From Eisenbergiella tayi (GTDB lineage: Bacteria > Bacillota > Clostridia > Lachnospirales > Lachnospiraceae): 64,000 bases of DNA. Both the position numbers and the translations under genes were made by a program. Below are positions 44,468 through 53,968 of this stretch, piece by piece. The first letter of the stretch is position 1, and the number at the start of each line of letters is the position of its first letter. The stretch is taken from NCBI RefSeq assembly GCF_001881565.1, contig NZ_MPDJ01000001.1, forward strand, positions 375,966 to 439,965, read 5' to 3'. The notes beneath the pieces were generated by a model. The model made no database searches and was not told the origin of the DNA. It was given only the letters and a program-made list of their open reading frames with translations.

Positions 44468-44542
44468 ACAATCAATTTGCATTTCCGCCCTTTTTACAAC
44501 CTTATTCATTTTACTACACTATGGGAAAAAGGTACAATAAAA

Positions 44543-45160
44543 ATGAAAAATTTTTTAATTTATCAATCATCAGAATACGACTGCGGCCCTGTTTCCCTTA
44601 TTAACGGCATCCGCTACTTATTTGATCGGGAAGAAATTTATCCTGATGTCATTAAGTTTATTATGCTCTATTGTATGGATACTTATAATGAAGCGGGTGA
44701 ACTTTGTAAACACGGCACCTCTGCCGCTGCTATGAATTTTGTTTCCAGCTGGCTCAACCATTTCAGCCAGGTCAAGCCTTTCCCTATCCACTGCGAGTTT
44801 CTTTCCGGAGAATCCGTGACTATTTCAAAGGGAAATAAGATATATAATGCCCTCCTGCAGGGAGGCGTGGTTTTGCTGCATGTTTTTCTGGAAGTCGGCC
44901 ACTACGTGCTGCTCACAGGGATTGAGGAGGATAATGTTCTCTTGTTTGATCCTTATTACGAAGAGGAAGGCACGCCGGAATTCGATGCGGAATATTATAC
45001 CGAAGGCATTTCCTTCATTAATGATCAGCCCAAAAAAGCCAACCGGGCCATCTCTATGGAGCGGCTGAACCGTTTTAGTAAGGGTTATTATGAGATGGGG
45101 GAATTTTCCTGCAGAGAAGCTTTGATTATGTTTAACACAAGAAATCCGGATTATACCTGA
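44543..45160 (+). CDS. stand-alone C39-like cysteine protease
   Basis: A protein of 205 residues. The catalytic cysteine lies in YQSSEYDCGPVSLINGIRYL, close to the peptidase C39 motif Q...DCG..., with histidine in GHYVLLTGI and aspartate in NVLLFDPYY. In bacteriocin exporters this domain is fused to an ABC transporter and cleaves double-glycine leaders; here it is alone, has no signal peptide and no neighbouring transporter or precursor was found. Its glutamine oxyanion residue is probably the Q of YQSSEYDC. A weak ribosome site precedes the ATG. Confidence 0.75.
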   Translation: MKNFLIYQSSEYDCGPVSLINGIRYLFDREEIYPDVIKFIMLYCMDTYNEAGELCKHGTSAAAMNFVSSWLNHFSQVKPFPIHCEFLSGESVTISKGNKIYNALLQGGVVLLHVFLEVGHYVLLTGIEEDNVLLFDPYYEEEGTPEFDAEYYTEGISFINDQPKKANRAISMERLNRFSKGYYEMGEFSCREALIMFNTRNPDYT

Positions 45161-45179
45161 CTTCTGATATTTAGAAGCC

Positions 45180-45249
45180 AAAAACCCCCTCCAGGGATGC
45201 GGCAGGGTGCCGTCCGGTACCTCTGCCTCTTTCCTGGAAGGGGGTTTTT
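45180..45249. terminator. bidirectional terminator
   Basis: AAAAACCCCCTCCAGG at 45180-45195 pairs with CCTGGAAGGGGGTTTTT at 45233-45249 (one extra base), enclosing a 37-base loop with its own short stem. It serves both convergent genes. Confidence 0.8.
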
Positions 45250-45262
45250 ATTTTTTATGAAA

Positions 45263-46243
45263 TCATTCGGGTTTAAGCACAGCCTTTATCCACTGATGGG
45301 CCAGCGCCGGCCAGACAGCCACTTCGTCATTCGGGCTGTTTTCTGCAAGAAGCGCCTTTGTTTCCTCTTCGCTGCGTTCAAACTGAGGCAAAAAGCTTTC
45401 CTTTACCTCTTCGGAAACCTGAATGTTTCCGTTCTTCACATTCTCCGCTATTTTCAGAGTCTGTTCCATGGTATAGGGTTCGCCGTATTCCCCGTTCGCC
45501 CACTTTTCATTCGCCAGAGACAGGCCGTGCCGTCCCTCGGAAAAAACATGATGGGCAAAGGGCACTCCGTTTTCCTTCAAAGCCTCTGCGAACAGGTAGC
45601 TGTTTTCCACAGGAACCGCTTCGTCCGTTGCCGTCTGCCATAAAAAACAGGGCGGCGTCTGCGGAGAAACCTGCTTTTCCAGAGACATATATTCCAGTTC
45701 TTCTTCTGCGGCATCCATGCCCAGCAGTGCCTGGAAAGAACCTCTGTGCGCCTTATCCGCCGATGTAATCACCGGATAGGAAAGAATAGCCGCATCCGGG
45801 CGGTTGGAAAAGCTGCCGTATCTGCCGTCCTCCACATCCATATAATGGACACACACGCTGGCACAAAGATGGCCGCCCGCGGAAAAACCGCATAAAATCA
45901 ATCTGCAGGGATCGATATGAAATTCGCCGGCACGGCTTCTGATCAGGCGAATCGCCCTGGACAGATCCCTCATGGACTGATCCTTTAAGGGCTCCAGCAT
46001 CAGCGGATTGGTTGTATAGGTGAATACAAAGGCATTATAACCCTTTTCGTAAAATTCCATCGCCACAATTTCCCCCTCCGTCGGGGAAACCACACAATAG
46101 CCGCCTCCCGGTACAACAAGCATACATGGCCGCTCCTGCGTATCCTCCTCATGGATATAGCTCACCAGATTGGGAACGAATCCAAAGGCCAGCGGGTAAC
46201 TGTATTCCCCCTCCTGCCATACCGCCAGTGTTTCTTTTTTCAT
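45263..46243 (-). CDS. alpha/beta hydrolase, acetyl-esterase-like
   Basis: A protein of 326 residues. The oxyanion motif VVPGGGYCVVSPTEGE corresponds to the HGGG region. The nucleophile elbow is CGFSAGGHL (GFSAG). The catalytic aspartate is likely in ATDEAVPVEN and the histidine in EGRHGLSL. There is no signal peptide. Relatives are acetylxylan esterase or endo-1,4-xylanase-associated esterases that remove acetyl groups from oligosaccharides. The ATG follows AAAGGAGACGGGAGAAA. A single-gene unit. Confidence 0.85.
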   Translation of the reverse strand: MKKETLAVWQEGEYSYPLAFGFVPNLVSYIHEEDTQERPCMLVVPGGGYCVVSPTEGEIVAMEFYEKGYNAFVFTYTTNPLMLEPLKDQSMRDLSRAIRLIRSRAGEFHIDPCRLILCGFSAGGHLCASVCVHYMDVEDGRYGSFSNRPDAAILSYPVITSADKAHRGSFQALLGMDAAEEELEYMSLEKQVSPQTPPCFLWQTATDEAVPVENSYLFAEALKENGVPFAHHVFSEGRHGLSLANEKWANGEYGEPYTMEQTLKIAENVKNGNIQVSEEVKESFLPQFERSEEETKALLAENSPNDEVAVWPALAHQWIKAVLKPE

Positions 46244-46436
46244 TTTCTCCCGTCTCCTTTCAAACGCTTACTTTCTATCTATTCAAATTTGATTGGCAGC
46301 AAATGATTTATTTGCTTATGTCATTCTCAGAAAAGCATTCTAATTATAACATACCATATCTCCCTATATGCAAAAATCTTTTATAAAAAGAATGATTCCG
46401 GACTGTTTTTGCGCAGACTTGTGTCTTAATAAAAAA

Positions 46437-46919
46437 TCAATCCGATATGATATGGAATATGCCTTCCACTGCGGCATTATCTGCCGCAAAATTCACCCGG
46501 TATTCACCGGCAGGAAGACCTTCAAGCACCATATTTCCTTCGCCGGATCCTTCGCATATGGTTTCCGCTATCCGTGCATTTTGTGTATCAATCAGGACTA
46601 TTTTAAAAAGTCCTTTTTTTACATCTATATTCCACGTACAGGACACACTGTTTCTTTCTTCCAACTCCATAATAGCTACAGTCCGTGAACCGGAAAATCC
46701 ATCGGTAAAGAATCGGCCGCCGGAATCGCCGTCAACCGGTTCCAACGCATAATTCACGGCATGAAAGTTTTCCTGCTCCCTCACTAATAAATCATCATTA
46801 TGATAAATACGCCCGGGATTAAACGATGGTTGGCGGGAAAGCCAAATACATAAGGCTGCGGACACAGTAATACAGAAAACCGTAATAACAAGAGTCCTTT
46901 TTTTCTTATTTCTCCTCAT
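46437..46919 (-). CDS. small membrane-anchored protein paired with an Xre regulator
   Basis: A protein of 160 residues, family not recognised. A basic N-terminus (MRRNKKKR) and one membrane segment ([19 protein letters not shown]) anchor it, and the outer part is beta-rich: [20 protein letters not shown] and [20 protein letters not shown]. The gene overlaps the Xre regulator stop by 14 bases, so it is expressed with it. Such two-gene units are frequent in Firmicutes and the outer domain might sense an envelope signal; that is inference. Confidence 0.7.
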   Translation of the reverse strand: MRRNKKKRTLVITVFCITVSAALCIWLSRQPSFNPGRIYHNDDLLVREQENFHAVNYALEPVDGDSGGRFFTDGFSGSRTVAIMELEERNSVSCTWNIDVKKGLFKIVLIDTQNARIAETICEGSGEGNMVLEGLPAGEYRVNFAADNAAVEGIFHIISD

Positions 46920-47439
46920 CGCTTTTTCCTCCCGTTTCCTTATCATCCTCCTGCGATTGTTTCCAATACTTTTTCGTTATCCACAGGTTATTTTGAATGG
47001 CAATTGCCGTTGCAATCAGCAGCACAACAGCCAGAACGATCAGTCTTACCGTCATTCCTGTTCCCAAGGGCCAAAGATACGGAAACGGCAGCTGAAGATA
47101 AAAAAATATAGCCAGAGCGATGGCATATATAAAACCGGTGCTTAAAATACGGATATTTTTAATATGCTCTTTCCGCACTTCCGACTGCAGATCATTCTGC
47201 CGTTTTTCCAGCTTCTCTGTACGTATTGTCAGTTCATCCATTTCACCCGGCTTCAGAAGATAATCGGTTGTCACTTCAAAAATTCTGCTTAATTCCACCA
47301 GCCTTTCCAGTTCAGGTATTGTTTCCCCTGATTCCCATTTGGAAATGGACTGGCGGGAAACACCTACCAGTTCGGCAAGCTTTTCCTGTGACATGCCCTT
47401 CGCTTTTCGTAGTTCATATATCTTTATGGATAAATTCAT
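46906..47439 (-). CDS. membrane-bound Xre-family regulator
   Basis: A protein of 177 residues. An N-terminal helix-turn-helix ([20 protein letters not shown] then [15 protein letters not shown]) is followed by a short helical linker and two membrane segments ([16 protein letters not shown] and [18 protein letters not shown]), ending in an acidic/lysine tail. DNA-binding proteins anchored by C-terminal spans are common in Clostridia. The start follows AAAGGAGGTGGTCAA, and a TATAAT lies about 30 bases upstream. Confidence 0.85.
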   Translation of the reverse strand: MNLSIKIYELRKAKGMSQEKLAELVGVSRQSISKWESGETIPELERLVELSRIFEVTTDYLLKPGEMDELTIRTEKLEKRQNDLQSEVRKEHIKNIRILSTGFIYAIALAIFFYLQLPFPYLWPLGTGMTVRLIVLAVVLLIATAIAIQNNLWITKKYWKQSQEDDKETGGKSDEEK

Positions 47440-47622
47440 TTGACCACCTCCTTTGTTTTGCCCGGATTATATCATAACATGGAAATATGCCGCTATAAAG
47501 CCGGCTTTCCATCTTGTCAACCGTCACGGGCAGGTACGATTGCATGTTCGGAAAATCCCGGCGGTTCCTGTGAATGTTCGGTTCTCTGCCGATGCGCCGT
47601 CTGGCCCGCTGCCTGAGTAAAT

Positions 47623-47673
47623 AAAAAACGGCTTCAGAACAGATTCTTTCTGCTCTGAAACCGTCTTCACTAT
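47623..47673 (-). terminator. terminator after the GH2 gene
   Basis: ACGG-TTTCAGAGCAG pairs with CTGTTCTGAA-CCGT (minus strand) with minor mismatch, followed by TTTTTTATTT. Confidence 0.75.
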
Positions 47674-47691
47674 TTTGCGCAACACCTGCTG

Positions 47692-50118
47692 TCAGACAGC
47701 TTTTAATTCCACTGTAACCGTCTCACAGCCTTCTGTCTGCAGTGTTATCGTGATCGTACCCGCCTGCCCCGTACCTCTTACCGCCGCCCTGAGCCTTCCT
47801 TCAAAAGCCTTGGCCGTCGTATCAAAATAATTCTCTTCGGAATCCGGATCCGCACTGCCGTAGCCCAAAATAGTTCCCGGACCTTCCGCCGATATGCTGA
47901 CCGCTTTATCCACCTCCGGATTCAGATTGCCTGCCTCATCCGTCAGGCAGATTTCCACATAGGCTATATCGCTTCCGTCCGCCGGGATTTCGCTGCGATC
48001 CGCCTCCGCCTGAAGCTTCACCGAAGAATCAGCCGTAACGATACGGTCCCTGCCGGTTTCTGTCCCGTCCTGATAAACCGCTACCTCCAGAATTCCCGGC
48101 GTATATACGGTTTCAAACAGAACTCTGGCTTTCTTTTCCTGTCCGGCCGCCTTTTTCTCAAGGAATTCCCCATTCACATAAAGTGCGGCTTCCTCCGCGT
48201 CCGTATACACCTCTACCGTTACAGGCTTTCCCTCATACCCGGACCAGTTCCAGCTGCGTACCGCATTGGTCATGCTCCAGCTGGTCATATGATGCTCCTG
48301 TCCATGATGCTGCGGCGGCTGGACGGCCAGATACGGCGCTTTCCGGAAGCCCCAGATAATCTCTCTCCAATAGGAAACCGGCCGCCTGTCTCCCAACAGG
48401 TTCATATCTCCGCAATATGCGGCCTTACAGGGATAATCGGCATAAAAGCCCATGCCCTGGCTTTCCCCGTAGGAAATCTTTCCGATCCCCGCTTCTCCCA
48501 GGTAGTCCCAGGCCGTCCAGGAAAAATCACCAATGACATAAGGATTTTTCTCCACAAGCTCCCAGTTCACATCCAAATCCTGAGGATAGGTTTCCGAGCC
48601 CACAATAATACGGTTGGGATATTCTTTTCCATCCTGCTCATACCTGCAGGCCGCATAATTGTATCCCGCAATATCCACCTGGGCAAAAGAGGCCTCCGTC
48701 GCTTTTCCGGCTATTTCACTGGCCATAAGCCGGTTCATCATTTCTCCCATACTGCTCATGGCGCTGTTTATTTCCATGGTCTGTCCGGCCATCATTTCAC
48801 CTATCTGATCCATAATGCTCAGCATCATGTTGACGCTGTTGGTGACATAACGGGTGTCATCCAGGCTTCGGATTTTATCGGCAAGCTTCTTTCCCCATGC
48901 CGCATCAAACCGGTTCCCTGTTTCCGGGATCTCATTTCCTATCGAATACATAATTACACAGGGATGGTTGTAATCTTTATTCACCAGATTGGTCACATCA
49001 TGCTCCCACCAGTCGGCCATATGCATTCCATAATCAAAATCCACCTTTGTGCTGGTCCAGACATCGGCAAATTCATCCATGACGAGCATGCCGTATTTAT
49101 CACAGGCCTCCAGCAGCCTTCTGTTCATGGGATAATGAGAGCTTCTGATGGCATTATAGCCCGCTTCCTTCAGCTTTTTCACCCGGAATTCCTCCGCGTG
49201 GGCGAATACGGCCGAACCGATGATACCGTTATCGTGATGGATACAGCCTCCCCGCAGCTTTACCGTCTCGCCGTTAATACGCAGTCCATGCGTTGTATCA
49301 AGCTGCAGTGTACGTATGCCGAAGGTTCCTCTTTCCTCATCCAGCACCCGGTCCCCTTCCCGGACACTGATACAATATGTATACAGGCAGGGCGAATCCA
49401 CGCTCCAAAGACAGGGCTGTTTCACAAAAAGCCTCTGACGATAGGTTTCCCGGGAATGCTCCTCCGCGGTCACCGGCATGCTGTCTGCTGCCGCCAGATT
49501 TCCTTCTTCATCCATGAACTTAAGCTCCAGCACCACATCTCTTGTATGGCAGCCAGTATATTCCAGCGTGGATTCCGCCCGGATAACGGCCTGCCCTTCC
49601 TCCAGATCCACGCAAGACAGATGGATACCGTCGGGAATCAAATGCATACGATCCGAGATCATCAGGTTAACATCCCTGTAAATCCCTCCGCCGGTATACC
49701 AGCGTCCGCTGGGCACTCCGTTTTTGACCACTGCCTTCACCAGGTTTTTTTCACCGAACCTGATAAATTTGGTGGCATCAATATAAAAATTACTGTAGCC
49801 ATAAGGACACTGTCCCGCATAGGAATGATTGATATAGATAAATGCATTCTGATAAATTCCTTCAAATTCCAGCCACACATTTTTATCTTTGTCCGCCTCA
49901 TCCACCAAAAATTCCTTGGTATAATAACAGTTCTCTTCCACAAAAAAACCGTTCCCGCTCCCGTTCGGCTCCCGGCTGTCTCTGGGCCTTGCCACCGAAG
50001 CATCATGTGGCAGCGTAACCGGCTTTCCGTTATCCTGCCCTCCATGAATCAAGGCATCCAGGGCGCCTCCTCCCCCATCGTGATAAATCCAGCCGGCATT
50101 AAAGCTTGTTTTCAGCAT
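47692..50118 (-). CDS. glycoside hydrolase family 2 (beta-galactosidase/glucuronidase-like)
   Basis: A protein of 808 residues without signal peptide, so cytoplasmic. An N-terminal jelly-roll (FNAGWIYHDGGGGALDALIHGG, LPHDASVARPRD) is followed by an Ig-like domain and the TIM barrel with LRGGCIHHDNGIIGS, NAIRSSHYPMNRRLLEACDKYG, acid/base glutamate in MYSIGNEIPETG and nucleophile in IVGSETYP. The C-terminal domains resemble DUF4982 and an Ig-like module. This architecture is common for beta-galactosidases of gut Firmicutes, but the sugar specificity is not readable. The start at 50118 follows AAAGGAGGAGTTCAG. It is divergent from an AraC regulator. Confidence 0.9.
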   Translation of the reverse strand: MLKTSFNAGWIYHDGGGGALDALIHGGQDNGKPVTLPHDASVARPRDSREPNGSGNGFFVEENCYYTKEFLVDEADKDKNVWLEFEGIYQNAFIYINHSYAGQCPYGYSNFYIDATKFIRFGEKNLVKAVVKNGVPSGRWYTGGGIYRDVNLMISDRMHLIPDGIHLSCVDLEEGQAVIRAESTLEYTGCHTRDVVLELKFMDEEGNLAAADSMPVTAEEHSRETYRQRLFVKQPCLWSVDSPCLYTYCISVREGDRVLDEERGTFGIRTLQLDTTHGLRINGETVKLRGGCIHHDNGIIGSAVFAHAEEFRVKKLKEAGYNAIRSSHYPMNRRLLEACDKYGMLVMDEFADVWTSTKVDFDYGMHMADWWEHDVTNLVNKDYNHPCVIMYSIGNEIPETGNRFDAAWGKKLADKIRSLDDTRYVTNSVNMMLSIMDQIGEMMAGQTMEINSAMSSMGEMMNRLMASEIAGKATEASFAQVDIAGYNYAACRYEQDGKEYPNRIIVGSETYPQDLDVNWELVEKNPYVIGDFSWTAWDYLGEAGIGKISYGESQGMGFYADYPCKAAYCGDMNLLGDRRPVSYWREIIWGFRKAPYLAVQPPQHHGQEHHMTSWSMTNAVRSWNWSGYEGKPVTVEVYTDAEEAALYVNGEFLEKKAAGQEKKARVLFETVYTPGILEVAVYQDGTETGRDRIVTADSSVKLQAEADRSEIPADGSDIAYVEICLTDEAGNLNPEVDKAVSISAEGPGTILGYGSADPDSEENYFDTTAKAFEGRLRAAVRGTGQAGTITITLQTEGCETVTVELKAV

Positions 50119-50324
50119 CTGAACTCCTCCTTTTCCGCTGTGCCATTCCTTTTTTCCCAGTGTTCGTGTATACTGTTGTATAATAGAAAACATGGACTCT
50201 TTGTTCCCCGTCCCCTGTTTTCCTGATGTATGATCTCAGTATAAAAAGAAAGACATTCGGCTTCAATAACGGGATCCAAAACATCCCCGCCCTGCTGTAA
50301 CCTAAACCAACCTGGGAGGCGCTT

Positions 50325-51413
50325 ATGAATACAGAATCCTCTTCTATGCAGGAATTCCTGGAGCAGATACGCAGAGACGCTCCGGACAATCTTGTCATCC
50401 ACAATCCTGACAGCAATATCCTGCAGCTGTATGAACTGAACACGCCCTTTATGATCCTGCTGGAAACCTGCCATGAAAAGGATAATTTCTTTTCCATATA
50501 TCAGATCACTCCTGGGAATACCTATTCCTCCCAATCAACCTATTCCCAGTACAAAGCCCTTTCAAAACGCCCCCTGCACCAGCATTCCTGTTATGAAATC
50601 ATGTTTGTGCTTTCCGGTTCCATAACCAATCATGTGGAAAACCAGACCTTTACCTATGGGCCGGGACAATGCTGTGTTATGAATAAAAATATCAAGCACT
50701 GCGAGATTGTTGCAGGTGACTTCCAGGTTGTCTTTTTCATGATTCAGGATGTGTTCCTGGAACAGCTTCTGGAAGAATATGAGGAGGTTTCGGAGCATAA
50801 GACGGAGGCTCCCGGTATGAACCCTATTTTCCAGCTCTACCTGGACAGCCTGCATAAAACCAGCCGTTTCCATAAAGTATATCTGGATTATCTTCCTGTG
50901 ATCCCAGCCGACAGTATCCTGGAACAGCTGAATCCTCTTTTTAATTTTATGCTGGAAGAGATTCGGAAAAATTCTCCCGGTTCCCTGTTTTTTCTGAAAG
51001 GGACTTTTGCCCGGTTTCTCCAGATTCTTGACACGCCTTCCCTTTACTGTATGGCCCGGGTCCAGTCCGACTCCAGCAGCCAGGAATACATTTTTTCAAA
51101 GATATGCCATATCATGGAGGCAAGCCGGGGGCGCAGCTCCAGGGAATATCTGGAAAAACAGCTGCATTATAATGGGGAATACCTGAACCGTATTGTAAAA
51201 AAATATACGGGAAAGACTATTTCAGAATATGGGCAGGACTTCTGCCTGGCAGAGGCCGGACGCCTGCTCACTAAGACTGATATGAGCGTTTCGGCGATTA
51301 TAACGGAACTTGGCTATTCCAACCGCAGTTACTTTTACCGTATTTTTCAAAATGCCTTCAATGAAACACCTCTGGAATACCGTAAAAAGCATAAAGATAC
51401 ATCTGTTTCATAG
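50325..51413 (+). CDS. AraC family regulator with cupin domain
   Basis: A protein of 362 residues. A cupin-like sugar-binding domain is centred on HQHSCYEIMFVLSGSITNHV and FTYGPGQCCVMNKNIKHCE. The C-terminal double helix-turn-helix contains SREYLEKQLHYNGEYLNRIVKKYTG (core YNGEYLNRIVKKY) and ITELGYSNRSYFYRIFQNAF. It probably controls the divergent GH2 gene. The ATG follows GGGAGGCGCTT. Confidence 0.88.
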   Translation: MNTESSSMQEFLEQIRRDAPDNLVIHNPDSNILQLYELNTPFMILLETCHEKDNFFSIYQITPGNTYSSQSTYSQYKALSKRPLHQHSCYEIMFVLSGSITNHVENQTFTYGPGQCCVMNKNIKHCEIVAGDFQVVFFMIQDVFLEQLLEEYEEVSEHKTEAPGMNPIFQLYLDSLHKTSRFHKVYLDYLPVIPADSILEQLNPLFNFMLEEIRKNSPGSLFFLKGTFARFLQILDTPSLYCMARVQSDSSSQEYIFSKICHIMEASRGRSSREYLEKQLHYNGEYLNRIVKKYTGKTISEYGQDFCLAEAGRLLTKTDMSVSAIITELGYSNRSYFYRIFQNAFNETPLEYRKKHKDTSVS

Positions 51414-51447
51414 GATTTCCGGCCAAAGGAATTTTTGGCCGGAAATC
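51414..51447 (+). terminator. terminator after the AraC gene
   Basis: GATTTCCGGCCAAA and TTTGGCCGGAAATC form 14 perfect pairs around a six-base loop, followed by CATTTTAT on the plus strand. Confidence 0.7.
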
Positions 51448-51487
51448 TCATTTTATGCCGGCAAAAAGGCAGAACCTGTCTGGCCGC

Positions 51488-52567
51488 CTACTTTACTTTT
51501 CTTGCCAGCATCTGCGCTTTTACGCACAGCTCCGCCGCCTTCAGCGCATGAGCCTGTGTCATGGCGTTCTCCGTACGGTTTATGCAGTCCAGGATCAGTT
51601 GCCCAAAATAGGGGAAGCCCACCTGTCCGCTTACATTCAGATAATGTTCGCCGTCCTTGTCCGCCCAGAAAACATGATCGCCGGATTCTTCCTTAGCCAC
51701 ATCCACATATTTACGTAGCTCAATATAGCCTTCCGTTCCCAAAATAAAGGTACGGCCATCCCCCCATGTGGAAAGCCCGTCAGGCGTAAACCAGTCCACG
51801 CGGAAATAACCCATGGCCCCATTATTTCCCACAAGTGTGGCGTCTCCGAAATCATCAAGCTCGGGATATTCCGGATGATTGTAGTTTCCTATTTCACTGT
51901 TTACCACCGTAGCGTCCGTTGCTCCCGTATAATAGAGAAACTGTTCTATCTGATGGCTTCCGATATCACAGAGAATACCGCCGTATTTATCCTTCTCAAA
52001 AAACCAGTCCGGACGGGAAGGGGCGTTCAGGCGGTGAGGGCCCATTCCAAGTACCTGAATAACCCTGCCAATGGCTCCCTGCTTAATCAGTTCTCCGGCA
52101 TATACGGCGCTTTCCACCTGCAGACGTTCACTGTAGCTGACCATATATTTTTTCCCGGTTTCCCGGATGGCAGCCTTCACCATTTCCAGCTGTTCCAGGG
52201 TGGTAAGAGGCGCCTTGTCCACAAAGTAATCCTTTCCGGCCTTCATGACACGCACGCCCAGCGCCGCCCGCTCTGAAGTAACACATGCCGCAGCCACCAG
52301 CTTTACTTCCGGATCGTTATAAATCTGTTCCTCACTTTCCGCTGCTTTTACGCCCTCCTTTTCGTAGGTGTTTATAAAAGCCTCCACTTTGGCCGGATCC
52401 GGATCGTAAACCCATTTCAGGGATGCCCCCGCTTCCAGAAGCCCGTTGCTCATGCCGTAAATATGCCCATGATCCAGTCCTATTGCCGCAAAAACAAACT
52501 CTCCTTTATTCACCACCGGATTGGGCTTACCCTTCGGTGCATAATTCATGCCGTCTTTCTTATCCAT
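51488..52567 (-). CDS. Gfo/Idh/MocA family oxidoreductase (1)
   Basis: A protein of 359 residues. An N-terminal NAD-binding domain (FVFAAIGLDHGHIYGMSNGL; the usual GxGxxG is altered to GLDHGH) is followed by the DKAPLT segment, where most members have EKP, and a C-terminal substrate domain with ILCDIGSHQIEQFLYYTG containing the conserved D and H. Members oxidise or reduce sugars and inositols. Its cofactor motif differs from that of the neighbouring copy, so the two may act on different substrates or as a pair. The ATG follows AGGAGTGAAT. Confidence 0.85.
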   Translation of the reverse strand: MDKKDGMNYAPKGKPNPVVNKGEFVFAAIGLDHGHIYGMSNGLLEAGASLKWVYDPDPAKVEAFINTYEKEGVKAAESEEQIYNDPEVKLVAAACVTSERAALGVRVMKAGKDYFVDKAPLTTLEQLEMVKAAIRETGKKYMVSYSERLQVESAVYAGELIKQGAIGRVIQVLGMGPHRLNAPSRPDWFFEKDKYGGILCDIGSHQIEQFLYYTGATDATVVNSEIGNYNHPEYPELDDFGDATLVGNNGAMGYFRVDWFTPDGLSTWGDGRTFILGTEGYIELRKYVDVAKEESGDHVFWADKDGEHYLNVSGQVGFPYFGQLILDCINRTENAMTQAHALKAAELCVKAQMLARKVK

Positions 52568-52614
52568 ATTCACTCCTGTCCGCGCACCTCTGCGCTCTTG
52601 AATCACTTTCTTAC

Positions 52615-52639
52615 GGTCAGCGCAGTAAATGCGCTGACC
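52615..52639 (-). promoter_or_regulatory. intercistronic hairpin between the two oxidoreductase genes
   Basis: GGTCAGCGCA and TGCGCTGACC form ten perfect pairs around five bases, with no T-run. Probably an mRNA-stabilising or processing element. Confidence 0.55.
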
Positions 52640-52649
52640 TGCTGAATAA

Positions 52650-53813
52650 TTAATAATTTCCTACGGTTATGTCTCCGGATGCAAAATTTTCAACACTTGC
52701 GGATTTTTCATAAAAATGAACCGCATTCTTAAGAATACCTTCCATCGTATAATATTCATCCTCTTTGAGGATAGGCAGGCTCACTGTTCTTTTCTGGAAA
52801 CCGGCTTTATAAATTGCCGTAATCAGCTCCACCGTTTTTCTTCCGTCTTCCCCTGTGATAAAAGGACGGGTTCCGTTTTCCAGAGCGGACAATACATTTT
52901 CTATTTCGCCGGTATGTCCTTCATAGGGCAGATCCTCTATGGCTTCATAGAAAGCATCCAGTTCCTTCATCAGCTCCCGGTTATGCTCCGGTACGGGGAA
53001 ACCATTGGTCTGTGTCACTTCCGCAACACAGGACCAGGGGGCTGCCAGCTTGGCCTTTTCACATTGAAGCACAATGCCCTGTTCCTCTCCGTGGTGCACC
53101 ACGGAACTGGTAACCTCGGCTACCGAACCGTCTTCATACCGCAGGGCGGCAAAGGACAGATCCTCCACCTCCGAGTTATCATGCATCACATTTGCCAGAA
53201 CAGAGGTCACCTCCTCCGGGAGTCCTCCCTGGATCCAGTTAATCATATCGATATGATGCACGGCATGATTCAGGGTAGGGCCTCCCCCTTCTTTTTCCCA
53301 GGTGCCTCTCCACCATAAATCGTAGTAGCAATGTCCTCTCCACCACAAGGAATTTACATGAGCGCAGCGCACTTTTCCGGCCAGGCCGCTGTCCGCCGCT
53401 TTTTTCAGCTTGTAAATGCTGTTGCGGAAACGGTTCTGGGCAACGATACCCATGGTCACACCATATTTTTTCTCCGCCTCCAGCATGGCATCGCATTCCT
53501 TCAGGCTGGGCGCCATCGGTTTTTCCACCAGCACATTGCAGCCCGCTTTCATACTGTCTATGGCTATCTGTGCATGAGAAGACGGCGGGGTGCATACATG
53601 TACCAGGTCAATTTTGAGCCCGGATGCCAGAAGCGCTTCATGGCTGTCAAAAACCTGTGCATCCTCAAGCTGATATTTCACCTTCGCCGCCTCCGCCTTC
53701 TCCGGGTAAATATCCACAAGAGCTGCAATTTTACATCTCTCCGGAAAGGTCATAAGCCCCTGAATATGGCTTGCCGATATGTTTCCCGTTCCTACAATTG
53801 CCGCATAAATCAT
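52650..53813 (-). CDS. Gfo/Idh/MocA family oxidoreductase (2)
   Basis: A protein of 387 residues. The Rossmann motif is AIVGTGNISASHIQGL, followed by VEKPMAPSLKECDAM (catalytic EKP) and TLNHAVHHIDMINWIQGGLP (family H and D). It is the first gene of a two-gene operon with oxidoreductase 1. Typical substrates are sugars or cyclitols. Its location between the GH2 and the transketolase operon suggests a role in converting unusual sugars. The ATG is preceded by GAAGGAGG. Confidence 0.88.
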   Translation of the reverse strand: MIYAAIVGTGNISASHIQGLMTFPERCKIAALVDIYPEKAEAAKVKYQLEDAQVFDSHEALLASGLKIDLVHVCTPPSSHAQIAIDSMKAGCNVLVEKPMAPSLKECDAMLEAEKKYGVTMGIVAQNRFRNSIYKLKKAADSGLAGKVRCAHVNSLWWRGHCYYDLWWRGTWEKEGGGPTLNHAVHHIDMINWIQGGLPEEVTSVLANVMHDNSEVEDLSFAALRYEDGSVAEVTSSVVHHGEEQGIVLQCEKAKLAAPWSCVAEVTQTNGFPVPEHNRELMKELDAFYEAIEDLPYEGHTGEIENVLSALENGTRPFITGEDGRKTVELITAIYKAGFQKRTVSLPILKEDEYYTMEGILKNAVHFYEKSASVENFASGDITVGNY

Positions 53814-53911
53814 AAAAAACCTCCTTCTCTGTTCCGCTTTTATTTTTTATCATATCACAACAGAAATACAAATTCTTTGCGTGTTTTGCCATAAAGTATG
53901 CGTTTCTTGCG

Positions 53912-53940
53912 TTTACAACAAAAATAAAAAAGAGTATATT
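53912..53940 (+). promoter_or_regulatory. promoter of the CPBP protease gene
   Basis: TTTACA, a 17-base spacer and TATATT, 29 bases before the start codon. Confidence 0.5.
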
Positions 53941-53968
53941 ATACTGGAAAACTAAAACAAGGGAGACT

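Noticed and set aside
48289..50226. 645-codon open frame on the plus strand opposite the GH2 gene
   Set aside because: It lies wholly antisense to a clear GH2 enzyme, has no ribosome site or recognisable domain, and long antisense frames are common in genes with this codon usage.
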